DNA of 64,000 nt from Azolla pinnata (taxonomy: Eukaryota > Streptophyta > Polypodiopsida > Salviniales > Salviniaceae). The first letter of the stretch is position 1; each line of letters opens with the position of its first letter. The translations under genes and the position numbers were made by a program. The stretch covers positions 1-64,000 of the forward strand of contig JBBBWG010026801.1 in NCBI GenBank assembly GCA_037176905.1, read 5' to 3'. Positions 33,563-47,097 of this stretch are shown here, in pieces. The notes beneath the pieces are model-generated. The model was not told where the DNA came from and did no database searches. It worked only from the letters and a program-made list of their open reading frames with translations.

Positions 33563-36500
33563 CTAGATTGTTCTGTTTAATGTCGGTAAACGCCCTTGGT
33601 TTTTCATTTCCTTGATAGGCAGCTCAACAACATGTTCTTGCCTTTGAACAATGTCAATAAATGATTCAATCTTTCCCTCTGAGCATAACTCGACTAACGA
33701 TATCACTGCAAGAACACAATCCTCACTGGACCCTTCACAATCTTGTTCGGTTTGATGATTGATTTCGTCCACAAACTTCCATTGCTGACACTGGAGATGA
33801 AGAGCCTCTATGAATATGCAGGTCACAAGCCTTCTGATATAGCACTGTATTATGTCAGTTTCCTGCTCCCTCTTATCGACGAAAAACTCTTTGAAAAGAC
33901 ATCCAAGAAGCGTAGACAATTGCTCACCTCCTGAAATACGCGATGATGACCGGTAGATCCGTATCAATTCCACTAATATGCTTGCCACACAATGGGTTAC
34001 AGCTTCAAACCAATATTCACAGTTTTTCCATGGCTGCAAGAGTAGCAGTCTGAACCATCTCCAACTTGACAGAAACTCTGATATCAAAAAAGCACCTTCA
34101 CATATCCCATTTCTCACAAGTGCCTCCCACATTGACAAGAGGCCTGGCATTAAACTACATCCAATCTGTTTTTCCCTTCGATAAAAATCAATACATTTCT
34201 TCTTGGCAAGGCTCTTCTCGATCTGGGGGGAATTCCGGACAGACCCACGGCAGTAACTCCTGATGAGAATTTCGGCATTCACTCCTTGTTCATGTACATC
34301 AAACTTGTGGAATGCGCGTTCTCTAAACTCAAGGTGGTCCACATACTGGAAATCAGGAATACTTTGAAAGCACATACATCCCTCCAATGACTCAGGACTA
34401 AATCCAAACGCTTGTAGTGGAGAATCCAAACAAAAGCTCAAGGCCAAAGCAATGCTTCTTCTAACCAACCCCACTTCTATTCGGAAATCAGCTTTCAGAT
34501 CATAGCATAACCTGACCAAATTTAAATGATCGAATGAACCCGAACACTCATTGTCAACATTTCTATGAACTATTGCATCAACACCTCCTAGCAGAAACTG
34601 GTTGCGTCCTGATGAAATCATAGTTTCCATTGACATACATGCAGCTGCTAGGTTTACTCGTAACTTGTGTCTTCTGCTACCAAATTGTAGACAATCTGAA
34701 CAGAATTCTACAACACTTGCACAGTAGCTAAGAGTCCGATCAAGATCTGAACATGTTTGTGTACTCTTTGGGGCATTGTCCTGTTTAATCTTCGCATCAG
34801 TTGTACTATTAATGTTTAAAAGCTTACAAGCGGATTGAATGTCATCCTTCTCCATAGGAATAGAATCCACTGGCTGGTTTTCATTTGAAGTTCTAGATAT
34901 ATCACCATCCCTGAGACTTTGCTCTTTCTTCTTGTTAGTATAAAGACTCTGCCTCCAAAGTTCAACTTCTTGGGTAATACACTTCCGAACATCACAAGCT
35001 ATGTTTGCAAGGGCCTTTTTGCATGCTGCTGACCCTGATGCATCAGCAGCAATCCCTGTAATCACCTAACAGTTTAGTGATTCTCCAATTATAAAAGTCC
35101 GCAACAAATTTGAAAGCTAAAGGAATAACAGAAGTGGTTGGAACAAACTTGTGGCAACTTTCAGGACATAGGGACTCTCATCTGGACTGGCAAGCAAAGT
35201 CAAGGCCTCAGAAACTCTCTCTCTGGTATAATTCTTCGCATACTCCATTGCAGGGATAAGTGCCTTTTGGATAGTAGATGTAATTATCTAATTAAAGATC
35301 TCACATGAATTAGCGATGAGAATTTTAAGAAAAAACAGTTCAAAGTTAGATATTCTCAAAAAACAGAAAATCACATACATTTTCAACATCTGCTTCAACT
35401 TCACTTTCCTGTTGGAGATTTTCTTTCTTGCTATCAACAGACCTTTGAAGCTTTTCAGAAAGTGATGTTTCCAATTTATGCAACGCTTCTCCCATGACAG
35501 AAGGTACACATTTTAAAGACACTGCTCGAGCAGCATTTCCTGCAATGGTGTCCACAACAAAGTCTACGAGCCTTTGCAATTCCAGTCGTTGCTCAAAGAA
35601 AGATTGCTGCCAATCAAGCTTACAGACTTATGCTAAGGCATTGGACTATATAGTTAAAGATGTTTTTCTACACACATTATATTACTCATAAATTAGATTC
35701 GATTAGACTAGAAATATTCAAAGAGGACAATCATAAGCTAAGTCTACATATTTCTTGATGAGCGTCTTCTACATATTCATGCCTTAAGAGCAAAAATTCT
35801 CTGGGCAAGAGTAATGAGAGGTGGAAACACCATTAAGGTGAGTGGTTATGAAGGAACTGGTAGGTGAATATATCAAATATACAATGCTCAATTATATAAA
35901 AAACATGCCAAGAATTACAGACTGAATATAATTACAAAAAACAATTAGGCTGGTATATCACATATGTGACCCTCTTTATCTAGATACATATTTAGACATG
36001 GGAAGCATGTAAAGATTGAGCAAGAAAAAATTTGGAGAGAGATATAAGAGTCTGAAGTAAAGAATGGGTACTAGTTGTATACCTGTAATTTCATTTGAAT
36101 GTAATTGTCTGAAAAGGAATTATCATCTTCCAAAACCGAAGAGATGCCCTGCTCAATAACTCCAGAAGCTTTAGGGTGATGAACTGGGGTGATTTTCCGC
36201 AATGACCTTCCAGGGAAAGTGGCAGATTTTGAGACACTATTGGACTGCTTTTCAAACTCCATGAGCATCACACGAAGCTCCTAAAAATGACAAAAGCAAT
36301 AAGTTTAAGACCAGCAGAGAAAAAGAAAATTGAGCAATATTACAGTAATTACCATCAACGCAGGACAGCAATGCTGAATATAGCAAGTATCAACAACACC
36401 AACTATTCTGTCAATCCCACTGTTTATTTTTGCCTCCAGCGGAAAATCCTCATTCTTTGTAGCCTTCTGAGCGTTACTAGATTCAGTTTGTTTCTGGTTA

Positions 36501-39500
36501 ATGTCATAGTTCGGCAGAGCCATGAAGTCAAAAAACCTATCCAATGATGCAAGAATACACATGCTTGACACCTGTACAAACTTCCAAAATATAAGATTCT
36601 ATGCCTTCCTAGTGAAAGAATAAAAGACGGTAGCAGGTTACATATAAGAAGCATCTGTACCCTAAATGTTTTACTGATGAAAAGGAAATGTTTTTCACAG
36701 CATCTTGTTACTAAGATCCACACTAAGATTTTCTATCAAAGCATAAATAATGTAGAAGAGATCCAATTATTTGCAGTGTAGCATAGATATGAATATCTGA
36801 TTGCAGCTGCACAAATAAATGCTATGCATACTTTATGGACCCGATATAGACAAACAAGAGAGGGAAATAGAGGTCAGAAACCTAGCTTCCCGGAAATAGT
36901 CTATACAACACAATCCAGATTATCAACTCCAATATCCTCGTAGTAAGTCTATAATAAACAGCAATTAATGTCTTATTATACGCGAGCTTATTAGGTTTTG
37001 AAGTTATTGAGAAAAAATTGCCCTCTGACAAGCATCATATAGATAAAATGTAGTCATTAAACATGAGAAAAAAGGTGAAGCATCACCCCAAAGTATTCAC
37101 ATTTTGGATCTAGAATAGGATAGCTGTACACTTTCCATAGAGTCCTTAATGCTTTCTGGAAATACGGAAGTGAAATGGCTTGTCGATCAAGCTGCAAAAA
37201 AACATATTTCAGTTCAGTTCAACACAGCTTTAAATTTAAAATATGATTAGCTTTTGTGTCAGTGAAACGGACCTTAACTAAACGGAGAAAATCAAGAACC
37301 CAAGGAAGAACAAGCAGCATTGTTTCATTAGATATTGCTTTCTCGATCTCAGACACGACATTGATAGGTGGGTCTGTTTGGCTAATCTCCCATTCAAACC
37401 CTTCACTTCGTTGTCCACCACCAGGAAAAAAACTCAGGAATCTGGCACCAAATTGAAATGATACTCCAGTAAGATTGCAGATATTAGCAGTTTATCGGCA
37501 ATCCTAATGAGCATCAATATGGCTCTCACCCAAGTAAGCTAGCTAAGGCTTTTAGGCTGAGCACACGTTGTGTCAATAATGAGCCGATTTCAGCTGCATC
37601 CCGAGAATGTTGTGGAATCCTAAAATATAGAGTAGAAGCTAAAATGAAGCATCTAAACAACCAGTTCAAAGGTGACACGATAAAAAAAACAGATCATTAC
37701 TCTGTCAGTCTTAATATCTTGAATTTTAAACTCCATATCATGTGCATAGTTAGTCGATAGCTATCTGCTGCTTCCATTATCCACACATAAACACGCAATG
37801 CTGGAGGAAAGAATGTACTGAAATCTATTTCTGCTTGGTTTACTTTGCCGGATTTCACAGTACTCTTAAGGTTTTGCGTACTTGAATTCAAAATCTTCAC
37901 ATCTTTCAAATCATTGGCCTTGTTGGTAATATTCAACGGCAAGGATAAGCTTGTACACCTCTTTCTCTGACATAATGTAAGCCTATCATGCAGCCTCTGT
38001 AGCTTAACAGGATCTTGTCGCGCAAGATCAGTAACGACTGGATCTGTCTCTCCACACATAGCCACCTATAAATTTGAAAAGGAGTCATGAATTAGTAAAA
38101 AGATTGTTTCCTGGATTCAGCTGAGCAGGCAAAATACCACTTGTTTGATTTATTTGATCTAGATAAGGCCATAGAGAGACGATTCCAAAAGAGCCTATAG
38201 CATGAAACCGGTCATACAATATCCAAACCCTAATGATGTCTCAATGTCAGGGTCTCAATGCTAATAAATTTCTTGGATAAAAGTAGTCTTCATGGATAGT
38301 TTGAACACCATGGCCGTTCCTAAATTCATTAGGTTGCTCCAGTTACAATTTTCGTTTACATTATCATTTGTTCAAGTTTTTATCTTATCAGATTTGTCCA
38401 AAATGCTGAATGAATTATTTTCCGTGTTAGAATGAAGCCAAGTTAGAATGAAGACCAAATATTAAGTTGAAGAATACCCGATGCATCATCTGCAGTGACA
38501 ATTTTTATAGAACCTTTTTCCTATTTGGACACTAGTGTAATGCATTTAAGATATGAAATACATACAAGACGTCAACTATGCTACTAGGATGACCATATGC
38601 TGCATAGCAGTAAAGTACAAAAGAGAGAAATCCAAGTAGACAGGTTTCATCACTTAACATTGGTGGTCGCAATCAAGAACTTTTTGGAACACGCATTCAC
38701 TTTCAAAAAAGCGGTAATAACATAGACACTAAAATTTTGAATGCATCAAGCTGTCACTGTATAGTTAATTAAAAGTTCCAGAAACATTACCAAACAGTAC
38801 CTAATCCCTCGAAGAGATGCATGTACATGATCAAACTAATAATCTCACTGGTCTTGCAAGTCTTATTTTGTTTCATAATCCTTTAACTACTCAGTGGGAA
38901 CATGGTTCTAAATCATACTTACAGAAAACCTTGTGATTTCATAAAAGTAATAGGAATTTGCTATGATCCTTAACCATTATAGATACAATAATTTTCCTCT
39001 CTCACATAAGCAAATAATATACAACAACAATTTACCTGGACGAATTGCTCCAAGAACAACTCTGCAACAATCACAAATACTATTGCATGAATATATTGAG
39101 TTAAACAGAAACTGTTAGAAAAGTAAACAGGAAAATGCTTCACCAGTGAACCAAGGATAGTTCTCAATCAACAGGTCATTCATCATAATCTTAACACTCT
39201 CTCGTGTCTTTGAATATGACACGTCAAGACTGCAGCCAAAGGAATTCTGCACTGAAGCGGCCTCTCTTATGATTGCATAAAAATGGTCCCGACAAAGTTC
39301 TCGATTATTATATAGTGCTTGTGACTCCTTTGGCAAAGAGAAATTCAAAAAAATTAAGCCTATTCACAATACTTCAAGAGGAAATCGTCAAATTTTCTTC
39401 CTTTGAAAGAAAAATAGAAATGACAATATTAATAACCAACTTACTCGACTTTTGTAATTGTTTCTGGAATCTCTGGCTGCATCAAAAGGTAATGATACAG

Positions 39501-42326
39501 GCATCCCAATATTTGTTTCTGAAAGGACATTGGTGATAGTACATGGCTTATACAACTTGACTGAATGCAGTGCAGTTGCCTGATGACTAGCCAGTGATGC
39601 CTTCAATTGCTTCTGTAATGAAGGAGAATGTTGTGCTAAACATGGATGGTTGACAAGACTTGAAAGCAGAGGTTCTCCAACTGTCAGATAACAGAGTAAT
39701 TTACCCAATGCTCCTTTCGATATGTATCTATAGTATATGCATACATCAAGAGAAATAGATGCAACCATACATGAAAGGATTATGTTTATACATACATAGG
39801 TGTAATGATGCTATCTGTGCATACATTGAGAGAAATAAATGTGAAATATACATAGATTATATATAAATATATGCACCTGTACACACATATATACATACAT
39901 ATATAACTGTATCACTGACATACCTGAGTCTAATATTCTTCCCAGCTGTTCCATCAAAGCGCATGCATAGAAAGAGCAATCACTGCCCGAACCAAACAAG
40001 CATCTCTCACTAATGCTAACAAAACGTTGGTGCTTTGAGGACTGCTGAAGACTTAGAAGCTGGAAGATAAATTGCAGCTCCTCTATCAAAGATGGCACCA
40101 ACTTTTCGATAATTAACTTGGAATGTATCATTGCAAACCGTCTGAGTCTAAGAATTGAACTCTTTGGAATATTTACGCTTTTGGGTATAGAATCGATTGC
40201 ATTTCTCATTTGCATTGGCGAGTATCTGTCATTGACAGACGGTTGGTGGATGGAAGTTTGTGTTAATTCAGCTGTCTTAGACTTTGATTTACGCTTCAGA
40301 TCACATCTTTGCATAAGAGCGTCCATATCCACCTTTAGAGGAATATTGCTCCTGGTCTTGGAAGAGTAATTATCAGTAGACTTGTTTGCTTCTATCTTTG
40401 CTAGGATAAAGGCACTCTCTACAACTGGATTTTGGGTTGGTGTAGGATTCACCCGTCTTTTCTGAAGAAAGCAAAAGCAGGGACAGTTTGTTAAAACGAC
40501 AACAAAGTAATGAATTTTCCATTAGGAGGGGAAAGAGAGAAAGAGAGAGATTCTCATAACATAAAGATTTCCCCTACTTGGATTCCAACCCTTCGAGTTT
40601 CTGACCCCCATAACAATTTATAAGTAGCTCATTCCAAGGAAAGGAAAATAATCTCCTGCAGACATACATCAAGAAACTCTAACTCTTTGAGTTCCTAACT
40701 CCCATTAGAGTAGCTCATTGCATAGATTTCCGCACATGATTTGAAGAATGCTGCCCTTTGCTTTTAGCAAGCATAAGAGCTCACTAGCAAAAAAACCGAA
40801 ACCTAGCTAAAAATATGGTATGGAGGAGGATAGAGAGGATGTGGCCATGTTTTCTCGTTGACGTTAAGTAGAAGCACAGGCAGCATCTAGATCTGCAATA
40901 TTTTATGGTTGCTTTGTATGAAAAACAGAAATTTCCCCCTATCAATATAGACGTTGGATGAAGCTGATCATACCATCTGAATGGGCTACTCAGTCGTTCC
41001 TTGTACATACTATCTTACTACAATCTTCATTTTCGAACATAGAATGTGTTAGCAGTTACAATCAACTCAACACACATCATATAAATCCAATTGATTCTAC
41101 ACATTCCATAGTTGTACAAAAATTAGCCAAAGTGAAAATCATATTTTTTTCAATTTTGCACATTTCTTGATTAAAATTTATGTGCCATCTCCAGTATTTT
41201 TCTCTTTTCTCTTAGTATTAAGGTTATTTTTGGCCTGTTTCTAAGTTCTCAGTTAGATTAGCTTCATGGAAAATTATATGAGATGATTAGCATAATCGTT
41301 AATGCATCATCAGTTACTTATGTACATAAACACGCATTTATGAAATCTAAGAATGTCCATATGAATGTGTGTGTAAAAATACAAACAGGAATGTACATAT
41401 AAATACTCGCAGCACGTTAACACTCCAAAAGATCTAATGCTCTAGCATGATGGGCCTCTGTGAATGATAATTGTGAAACTAACCGGCCTTGCTTGGGGTT
41501 GCACTTGTATTAGCTTCAGAGGGGCAACGCTAGAGCTCCCCAAAGATGGAAATTCAGCATCATACAAACCTCCTTCATCCTTCAAAGGATCCTCTGGCCG
41601 AAACAGAGGTTTTGTAACCACATTTCCTTGCAATGAGGAAGAATAGGAAGCGGAAAAAGAAGCATTGTGCGATGATGATTTTATCACATTGTGTGGTTCA
41701 TTCTCTTTGCTTTCTTGCTCGAGGATTTCATTCTCTTTGCTTTCTTGCTCCAGGAGTGGCCTGAAAAACACCTCTGATTCGGATCTGAGATAATCCAGGA
41801 AGGCCCTACCAAAAGATGACGGATTTGTCTGCTGCATTTCTTCTGCTAGTTTGCAGGCCAACGGGTTTTCCTGCACAGATAAACGTTAGGCATAGAAAAT
41901 AAAATCCTGAAACAGAAGAGATTTAATGGGACAAAAACAGGGAATATGATGAGAAAGAGAGAACTGTTTAGTTGGCTGTGATGATGAATGTATGGACTTA
42001 GGTGCAGATGATGATGGTGATGACAACGACAACGATGATAACGAAGGAAAAATCAGAAGAAACCACGAAGAAATGTGATCATTTTAGAAGAGCCCAAAAC
42101 AGGAGATGCAAACAGATACATAGAAAAGCATCAGACGGCGGACCTCGTTGAGGAGACGATGATCTGAGGGGGTTCCAGAGATCCAAGGAAGGAGCAATGC
42201 CAGCAGAAGATCGCCATCTTTCGGTTTCTCGTCGTAGACGTCTTCGTCGTCGTCTTGGTGAAGAAGCAAGCTCTGGAGAAGAGAAGAATCTGCAGAAGGG
42301 GAAGGAGGAGGAAGCGGAGGCGCCAT
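33563..42326 (-). CDS. CDAN1: Codanin-1 homolog, 15 exons, 1511 aa
   Basis: A plant codanin-1. In animals this protein holds histone chaperone ASF1 in the cytosol, works with the nuclease CDIN1, and is mutated in congenital dyserythropoietic anaemia. Exons: 42144-42326, 41484-41870, 39924-40461, 39445-39680, 39144-39327, 39036-39061, 37701-38065, 37530-37619, 37273-37441, 37087-37191, 36353-36571, 36083-36280, 35379-35606, 35149-35263, 33563-35055, all in phase. Collinear matches to the human protein include DAEFPSLG, then KRRVNPTPTQNP (residues 191-202), IIEKLVPSLIEELQFIFQLL, a REHFYAIIRE-like helix, SLLTQRVLSLKALASLLGFL, VLPWVLDFLRLV, CCPALMELRVMLMEF, SLRKITP and LQRLVDFVVDTIAGN. The human protein is about 1227 aa, and the excess lies mainly in the 497-codon last exon. 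Its role in plants is unknown to me. Confidence 0.9.
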
Positions 42327-42456
42327 TGGAGCTTCCCCTGAGCTCAAAGGCAGAATTCTGCTCAGTTCAAACTGCAACAAAGACGACTTAGGCACACACA
42401 TACATACATACATGCACATACACATACACACTGCACAGGTAGACATGATGATGGAA

Positions 42457-42549
42457 AATGTCACCATCACCACCACCATCACCATCATCACCATCACCAT
42501 CACCATCATCACCATCACCACCACCACCACCATCACCATCATCATCATC
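42457..42549. repeat. (CACCAT)n microsatellite upstream of the codanin-1 homolog
   Basis: Interrupted CACCATCATCACC repeats lie 130-220 bp upstream of the start codon, flanked by a (CATA)n run near 42400-42428. Likely 5' flank. Confidence 0.65.
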
Positions 42550-43372
42550 CATCTGCATACAGAGGTTCATCAATCTGCATGCATATGTACAGCTTCTTTC
42601 GTTCAGTAATCACTTCTATGGGCACCCAATTGGATCAATCATCTCCATTCTCTGCAAGCAAGCAAGCAAGCAAGCATTGCTTGAGATGAACGAGCTTCAA
42701 CCTATATATAAGAAGATCAAATCGCTTCTGTGGTTCCCAATTGGATAAATCATCTGCATTTTCTGCAAGCAAGCAAGCAAGCATTGCTTGAGATGAACGA
42801 GAGCTTCAATCTATATATAAGAGATCAAATTTCGGAGTACCATACATACCATGTATCAAGCTGTCAGAACCATCTTTCCAAGCTGTAAAGCAGGTACAGG
42901 GTTCAACTTCAGTTGTTAAAACGCATATCATAGAAGCGTCTGCTAATAGAGCAAATCAAGCCATAGTTTTGTGATTTATGTCTTGATTTTGGCAGACAAA
43001 CAAGAATCAATCAGTCGTCAAACTGATAGAAGAGTCTAAACATCGGCAATCAGGTTTAAATCGAGCATATCTGAAACTTTTCCACTTCTAAGATGTGCAG
43101 ACAGTACTGTCTTAACCCCCTCTTCAAAACAACATTGCACACTCGGATGAGATGTAGTTAAGTATCAGAGACTTGAATTACTGAATGAAAGAAGTTTCTT
43201 GAGTGGTGATCAGATCAAAATGATCATCAATCTAAATAGCAAACTACAAAAATATCAGAATAGAAAAGTTAATAATAGGGATTGGCCAAAAAACCCCACC
43301 CAACTCCGAAACACACAGAAGAACAGCAAACAAAAAATTGCCCTCAGTTAATGTCGCTAGCTACTATCTTCT
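42550..43372. other. Intergenic DNA with one tandem duplication
   Basis: A unit of about 111 bp occurs twice (42621-42736 and 42737-42838). It contains CCCAATTGGAT, (CAAG)n and GCATTGCTTGAGATGAACGA, and ends in CTATATATAAGA. Each copy carries a short palindrome (CAAGCATTGCTTG) and a TATATATAAG box, so a promoter-like element is present in two copies. The rest is unremarkable. Confidence 0.6.
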
Positions 43373-46300
43373 TTAATCGACCTCCTCCATCTTGCTACCA
43401 TCCGCATCAGCCTCATCTATGGGCGTATCAGCATCTTCATCAGCATCAGCAGAGGGCAAGGAATCATCATCAATGCTCAAGCCGAGCTTCAGCATGCGAT
43501 GGATTCTGTTGCCAAAGGTGTTTGGGTCATCGAGGCTGAAGCCAGAGGTAAGGAGAGAGGTCTCAAACAGCAGGAGCACGAGATCTTTCACCGACTTATC
43601 ATTCTTATCAGCATCAGCCCTCTTCCTCAGCTCTTCCATGATCGGGTTCTCAGGGTTGATCTCCATTGTCTTCTTCGAAGACATGTAGCTCGACATGCTG
43701 CTATCTCTCAAGGCCTGAGCTTTCATTATACGTTCCATGTTCGCAGTCCAGCCATACTCACCCGTCACCAAGCAGCAGGGAGAATCCACAACCCTATCTG
43801 ACACCACAACCTTCTCGACCTTATCACCGAGGATATCCTTCACGACCTTGCAAAGCGGCTCAAATTTCGCCTTCAGCTCCTCTTTCCTTTTCTTCTCATC
43901 ATCAGAATCCTCGAGCTTCAGGCCTTCTTTGGTGGCAGAAACAAGCTTCTTCCCATCAAACTCCTTCAGCTGCCCGACAGCATACTCATCGATAGCATCA
44001 ACCATGAAGAGAACCTCGTAGCCTTTCTTCTTCAGCTTCTCCAGGAAGGGAGAGTTCTCAACAGCTTTCTTGCTCTCTCCAGTGATGTAGTAGATGTCAC
44101 TCTGTCCTTCCTTCATTCTTGTAACATAGTCTTTCAGGCTAGTCATCTCATCACCACTCTTGGTGGAATGGTACCTCAAAAGTTCAGCCATTTTAGCTCT
44201 ATTCTGGCTATCCTCGTGCACACCCAGCTTGATGTTCTTCGAGAATGCCTCATAGAACTTGTCATAATCCTCCTTGTTCTCGGCAATCTCAAAGAAGAGC
44301 TCGACACACTTCTTCACTAGATTCTTCCTGATGACCTTCAAGATCTTGTTCTGCTGTAACATCTCACGGGAGATGTTGAGGGGCAGATCCTCGGAATCAA
44401 CAACTCCCTTGACAAAGCTGAGATATTCCGGAATGATTTCTTCACAGTTGTCCATGATGAACACCCTGCGCACATACAGCTTGATGTTGTTCAGTTTCTT
44501 CCTCGTGTCAAAGAGATCAAACGGAGCTCTCTTGGGCACATAGAGCACCGCCTTGAACTCCAGCTGCCCTTCAACAGAGAAGTGCTTCACTGCAAGATGC
44601 TCCTCCCAATCATTGGTCAGGCTTTTGTAGAAAGCTGCATACTCATCCTTGGTGATATCATCCGGCTTCCTCATCCAGATGGGCTTCTGCTTGTTACACA
44701 CCGACCACTCATGAGAGACCTCCTTGATCTTCTTCTTCTTCTTCTCTTTCTCCTTCTCTTCTTCGTCAACATCAATGGCCTTGCCCTCTTCCTCCTCTTT
44801 GCCCTCTTCTTTCACTTCTTTCTCGTCTTCATCTTCATCATCAGAGACCTCCTTGGTAGTTGTCTTCTCGACCCACAGGGAAATGGGATAGCTGATGAAT
44901 TCAGAGTGTTTCTTCACCAAATCCTTCAGACGCCTCTCCTCAAGATACTCGTGCTGTGGATACGCAAAGAAACGGTGCAAATTTGAATTGAGTGATTAGC
45001 CTTCCACAAAGCAAAGTCAGGGCAACAACAACCTAACGTGAATGACACTCCCTTTTTACCTGATCTTCCTTGAGGTAGAGGGTGATCTTGGTACCTCGGC
45101 CAAGAGGCTCACTGTCATCTCTGGTGACAGTGAAAGAGCCACCAGCCTGGGATTCCCAGATGTACTGTTCATCATCATTGTGCTTGGTAGTGACAACGAC
45201 CTTCTCAGCCACAAGGTATGCAGAGTAGAACCCCACACCGAACTGACCAATCATGCTCACATCTGCACCTGCAGCAAGGGCCTCCATGAACTCCTTGGTA
45301 CCTGAGCGAGCTATCGTACCCAGATTGTTCACGAGATCTGCACAACAAGCAAATTCACACGAACATTAATTCATCCATAATTCCCTCCAACATGAGAACA
45401 CAGAAGACTTGGATATTACTTTCCCTCTGTAGGTTTTGGTTGTCTTACTAAACTACGACAAAGGTAAAGAAGAAGCTCAACACTGGTCCGTTCGCTTACC
45501 AGCTTTGGTCATGCCAATGCCGCTGTCAATGATGGTCAGGGTGTTGGTCGCCTTGTCCGGAACAATGTGGATGAACAGCTCGGGCTGTGAGTCGAGCTTC
45601 GACTTGTCAGTAAGACTCTCGAAACGGATCTTGTCCAAGGCCTGAAACAACAGAACCATTTTCTTTCAGCTAACTCGTAACAGTCGATTGCTGAACCAAA
45701 GCATGCCGAGTACTTTATATCGCATAGAATCCGAAACACTAGATGGGAAGAACCCTCCGGAACATGAGCGAACTGACCAAAATCATTGCATGGCAAAGGA
45801 ACGGTCGGAGGAAAAGTAAACGGCCCGAGCTTATTTATTTAGCAGGCGTGGAGAGAACAAATGGCTTAAGAGACGCGCAAGAGCACCAAGAATGCTTATA
45901 ACCACCAATGACGCGAGATATACACGCAAAATAAAGCAAGCAGAGTTTGCGAAGCAGTAATGGAACGAGTCAAGACTTCAACAAATTGATGGTGACTGTA
46001 AAGACTGACACAAATTAGCCCGCAGAAGGGTCTAAAAACCAAATCTCTCGACCTGAGTCTCAAAACACCAAGAGAAAGGCGAAATCTTTCGACATTGGCA
46101 ACTCTAAGAGCAAGCGAGGACGAAGCCATTCCACCTCACTCCGACAAACGAAAGACGCGAAGCAAAGAGAGAAAAGAAAGAAAGAAAAACAAGAAAGCGA
46201 GGGATTCCAGAACCAGAACAACGGAGAGATGGGAGGAGGGGGGGGAGGCGAAAGGGGAGGAAGAACTTACGTCGGACGCGTTGCTGATGAGCTCCCGGAG

Positions 46301-46396
46301 GAAGATCTCCTTGTTGCTGTAGAAGGTGTTGATGATGAGGCTGAGGAGCTGGTTGATCTCGGCCTGGAAGGCGAACGTTTCGGTTTCGGAGGCCAT
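43373..46396 (-). CDS. HSP90: Cytosolic HSP90 chaperone, 4 exons, 708 aa
   Basis: The ATP-driven dimeric chaperone that folds kinases, receptors and other clients in the cytosol and nucleus. Exons: 46271-46396, 45500-45641, 45060-45337, 43373-44953. The N-terminal ATPase domain has [36 protein letters not shown] split across the exon 1/2 junction, DSGIGMTK and [18 protein letters not shown] long acidic/Lys-rich linker lies near residues 217-270 ([11 protein letters not shown] and following). The middle domain has [19 protein letters not shown] and [18 protein letters not shown]. The C-terminal dimer domain ends in MEEVD, the TPR co-chaperone docking tail, so this is a cytosolic form and not the ER, plastid or mitochondrial paralog. 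Length is normal. A heat-shock element about 280 bp upstream points to stress induction. Confidence 0.98.
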
Positions 46397-46593
46397 GGAA
46401 GCGAGATCGGCGGAAGCAACAAACAAAGAAGAAGGAGAGGCGGGCGGAATCGGCGAGGAGGCGTGCAGAGCTGGAGCGGGGGGGGGGAAGCAGCAGCAGA
46501 GCTGGAGCGTAGCAAACAGCGAGCGGAGAGCGGATCTGAGAGCGAAGAAGATCGGGATTGAAGCGAGAGCAGACGAGAGAGCGCGAGCGCAAG

Positions 46594-46603
46594 AAGATAT
46601 AAG
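46594..46603 (-). promoter_or_regulatory. Possible TATA element of HSP90
   Basis: The minus strand reads CCTTATATCT here, about 200 bp before the start codon and 75 bp downstream of the heat-shock element. Spacing suits a core promoter, but the match to TATAWA is imperfect. Confidence 0.35.
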
Positions 46604-46677
46604 GGGGAGGGCGGGGCAAGAAGCGAGAAGCGAGAAGCAAGAAGAAGGAAGAAGAAGGAAGAAGAAGGGAGGAGAGG

Positions 46678-46698
46678 GTTCTAGAAGGTTCCAGGAAC
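46678..46698 (-). promoter_or_regulatory. Heat-shock element of HSP90
   Basis: The + strand reads GTTCTAGAAGGTTCCAGGAA. This gives three perfectly spaced alternating nGAAn/nTTCn pentamers (TTC 46679, GAA 46684, TTC 46689) and a fourth GAA at 46695 offset by one base. That is the classical binding site of trimeric heat-shock factor, in the expected place upstream of the HSP90 start. Confidence 0.85.
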
Positions 46699-46803
46699 GG
46701 CTTTGCTTTGAAAGGAAGCCCTAATTTCCTGTGCGCTTTTAGGGGGCGTTCCCACGCCCATCTCTTCCTTCTTTCTTTAGCACAGTTTTGGAGAAGAAGA
46801 AGG

Positions 46804-46809
<6 letters not shown>

Positions 46810-46842
<33 letters not shown>

Positions 46843-46851
46843 TTAGGCCCA

Positions 46852-46914
<63 letters not shown>

Positions 46915-47045
46915 CTGGACCTCTGCAGCACAGACGATCCTCGATTCGATTCGATTCGATCCGATCCGATCTGGAATCTTCCGTGACCTAGAACCCGGGA
47001 ATCTTCCGTGACCTGGAATCTGGGAATCTTCCTCCACCCCCGATC

Positions 47046-47097
<52 letters not shown>

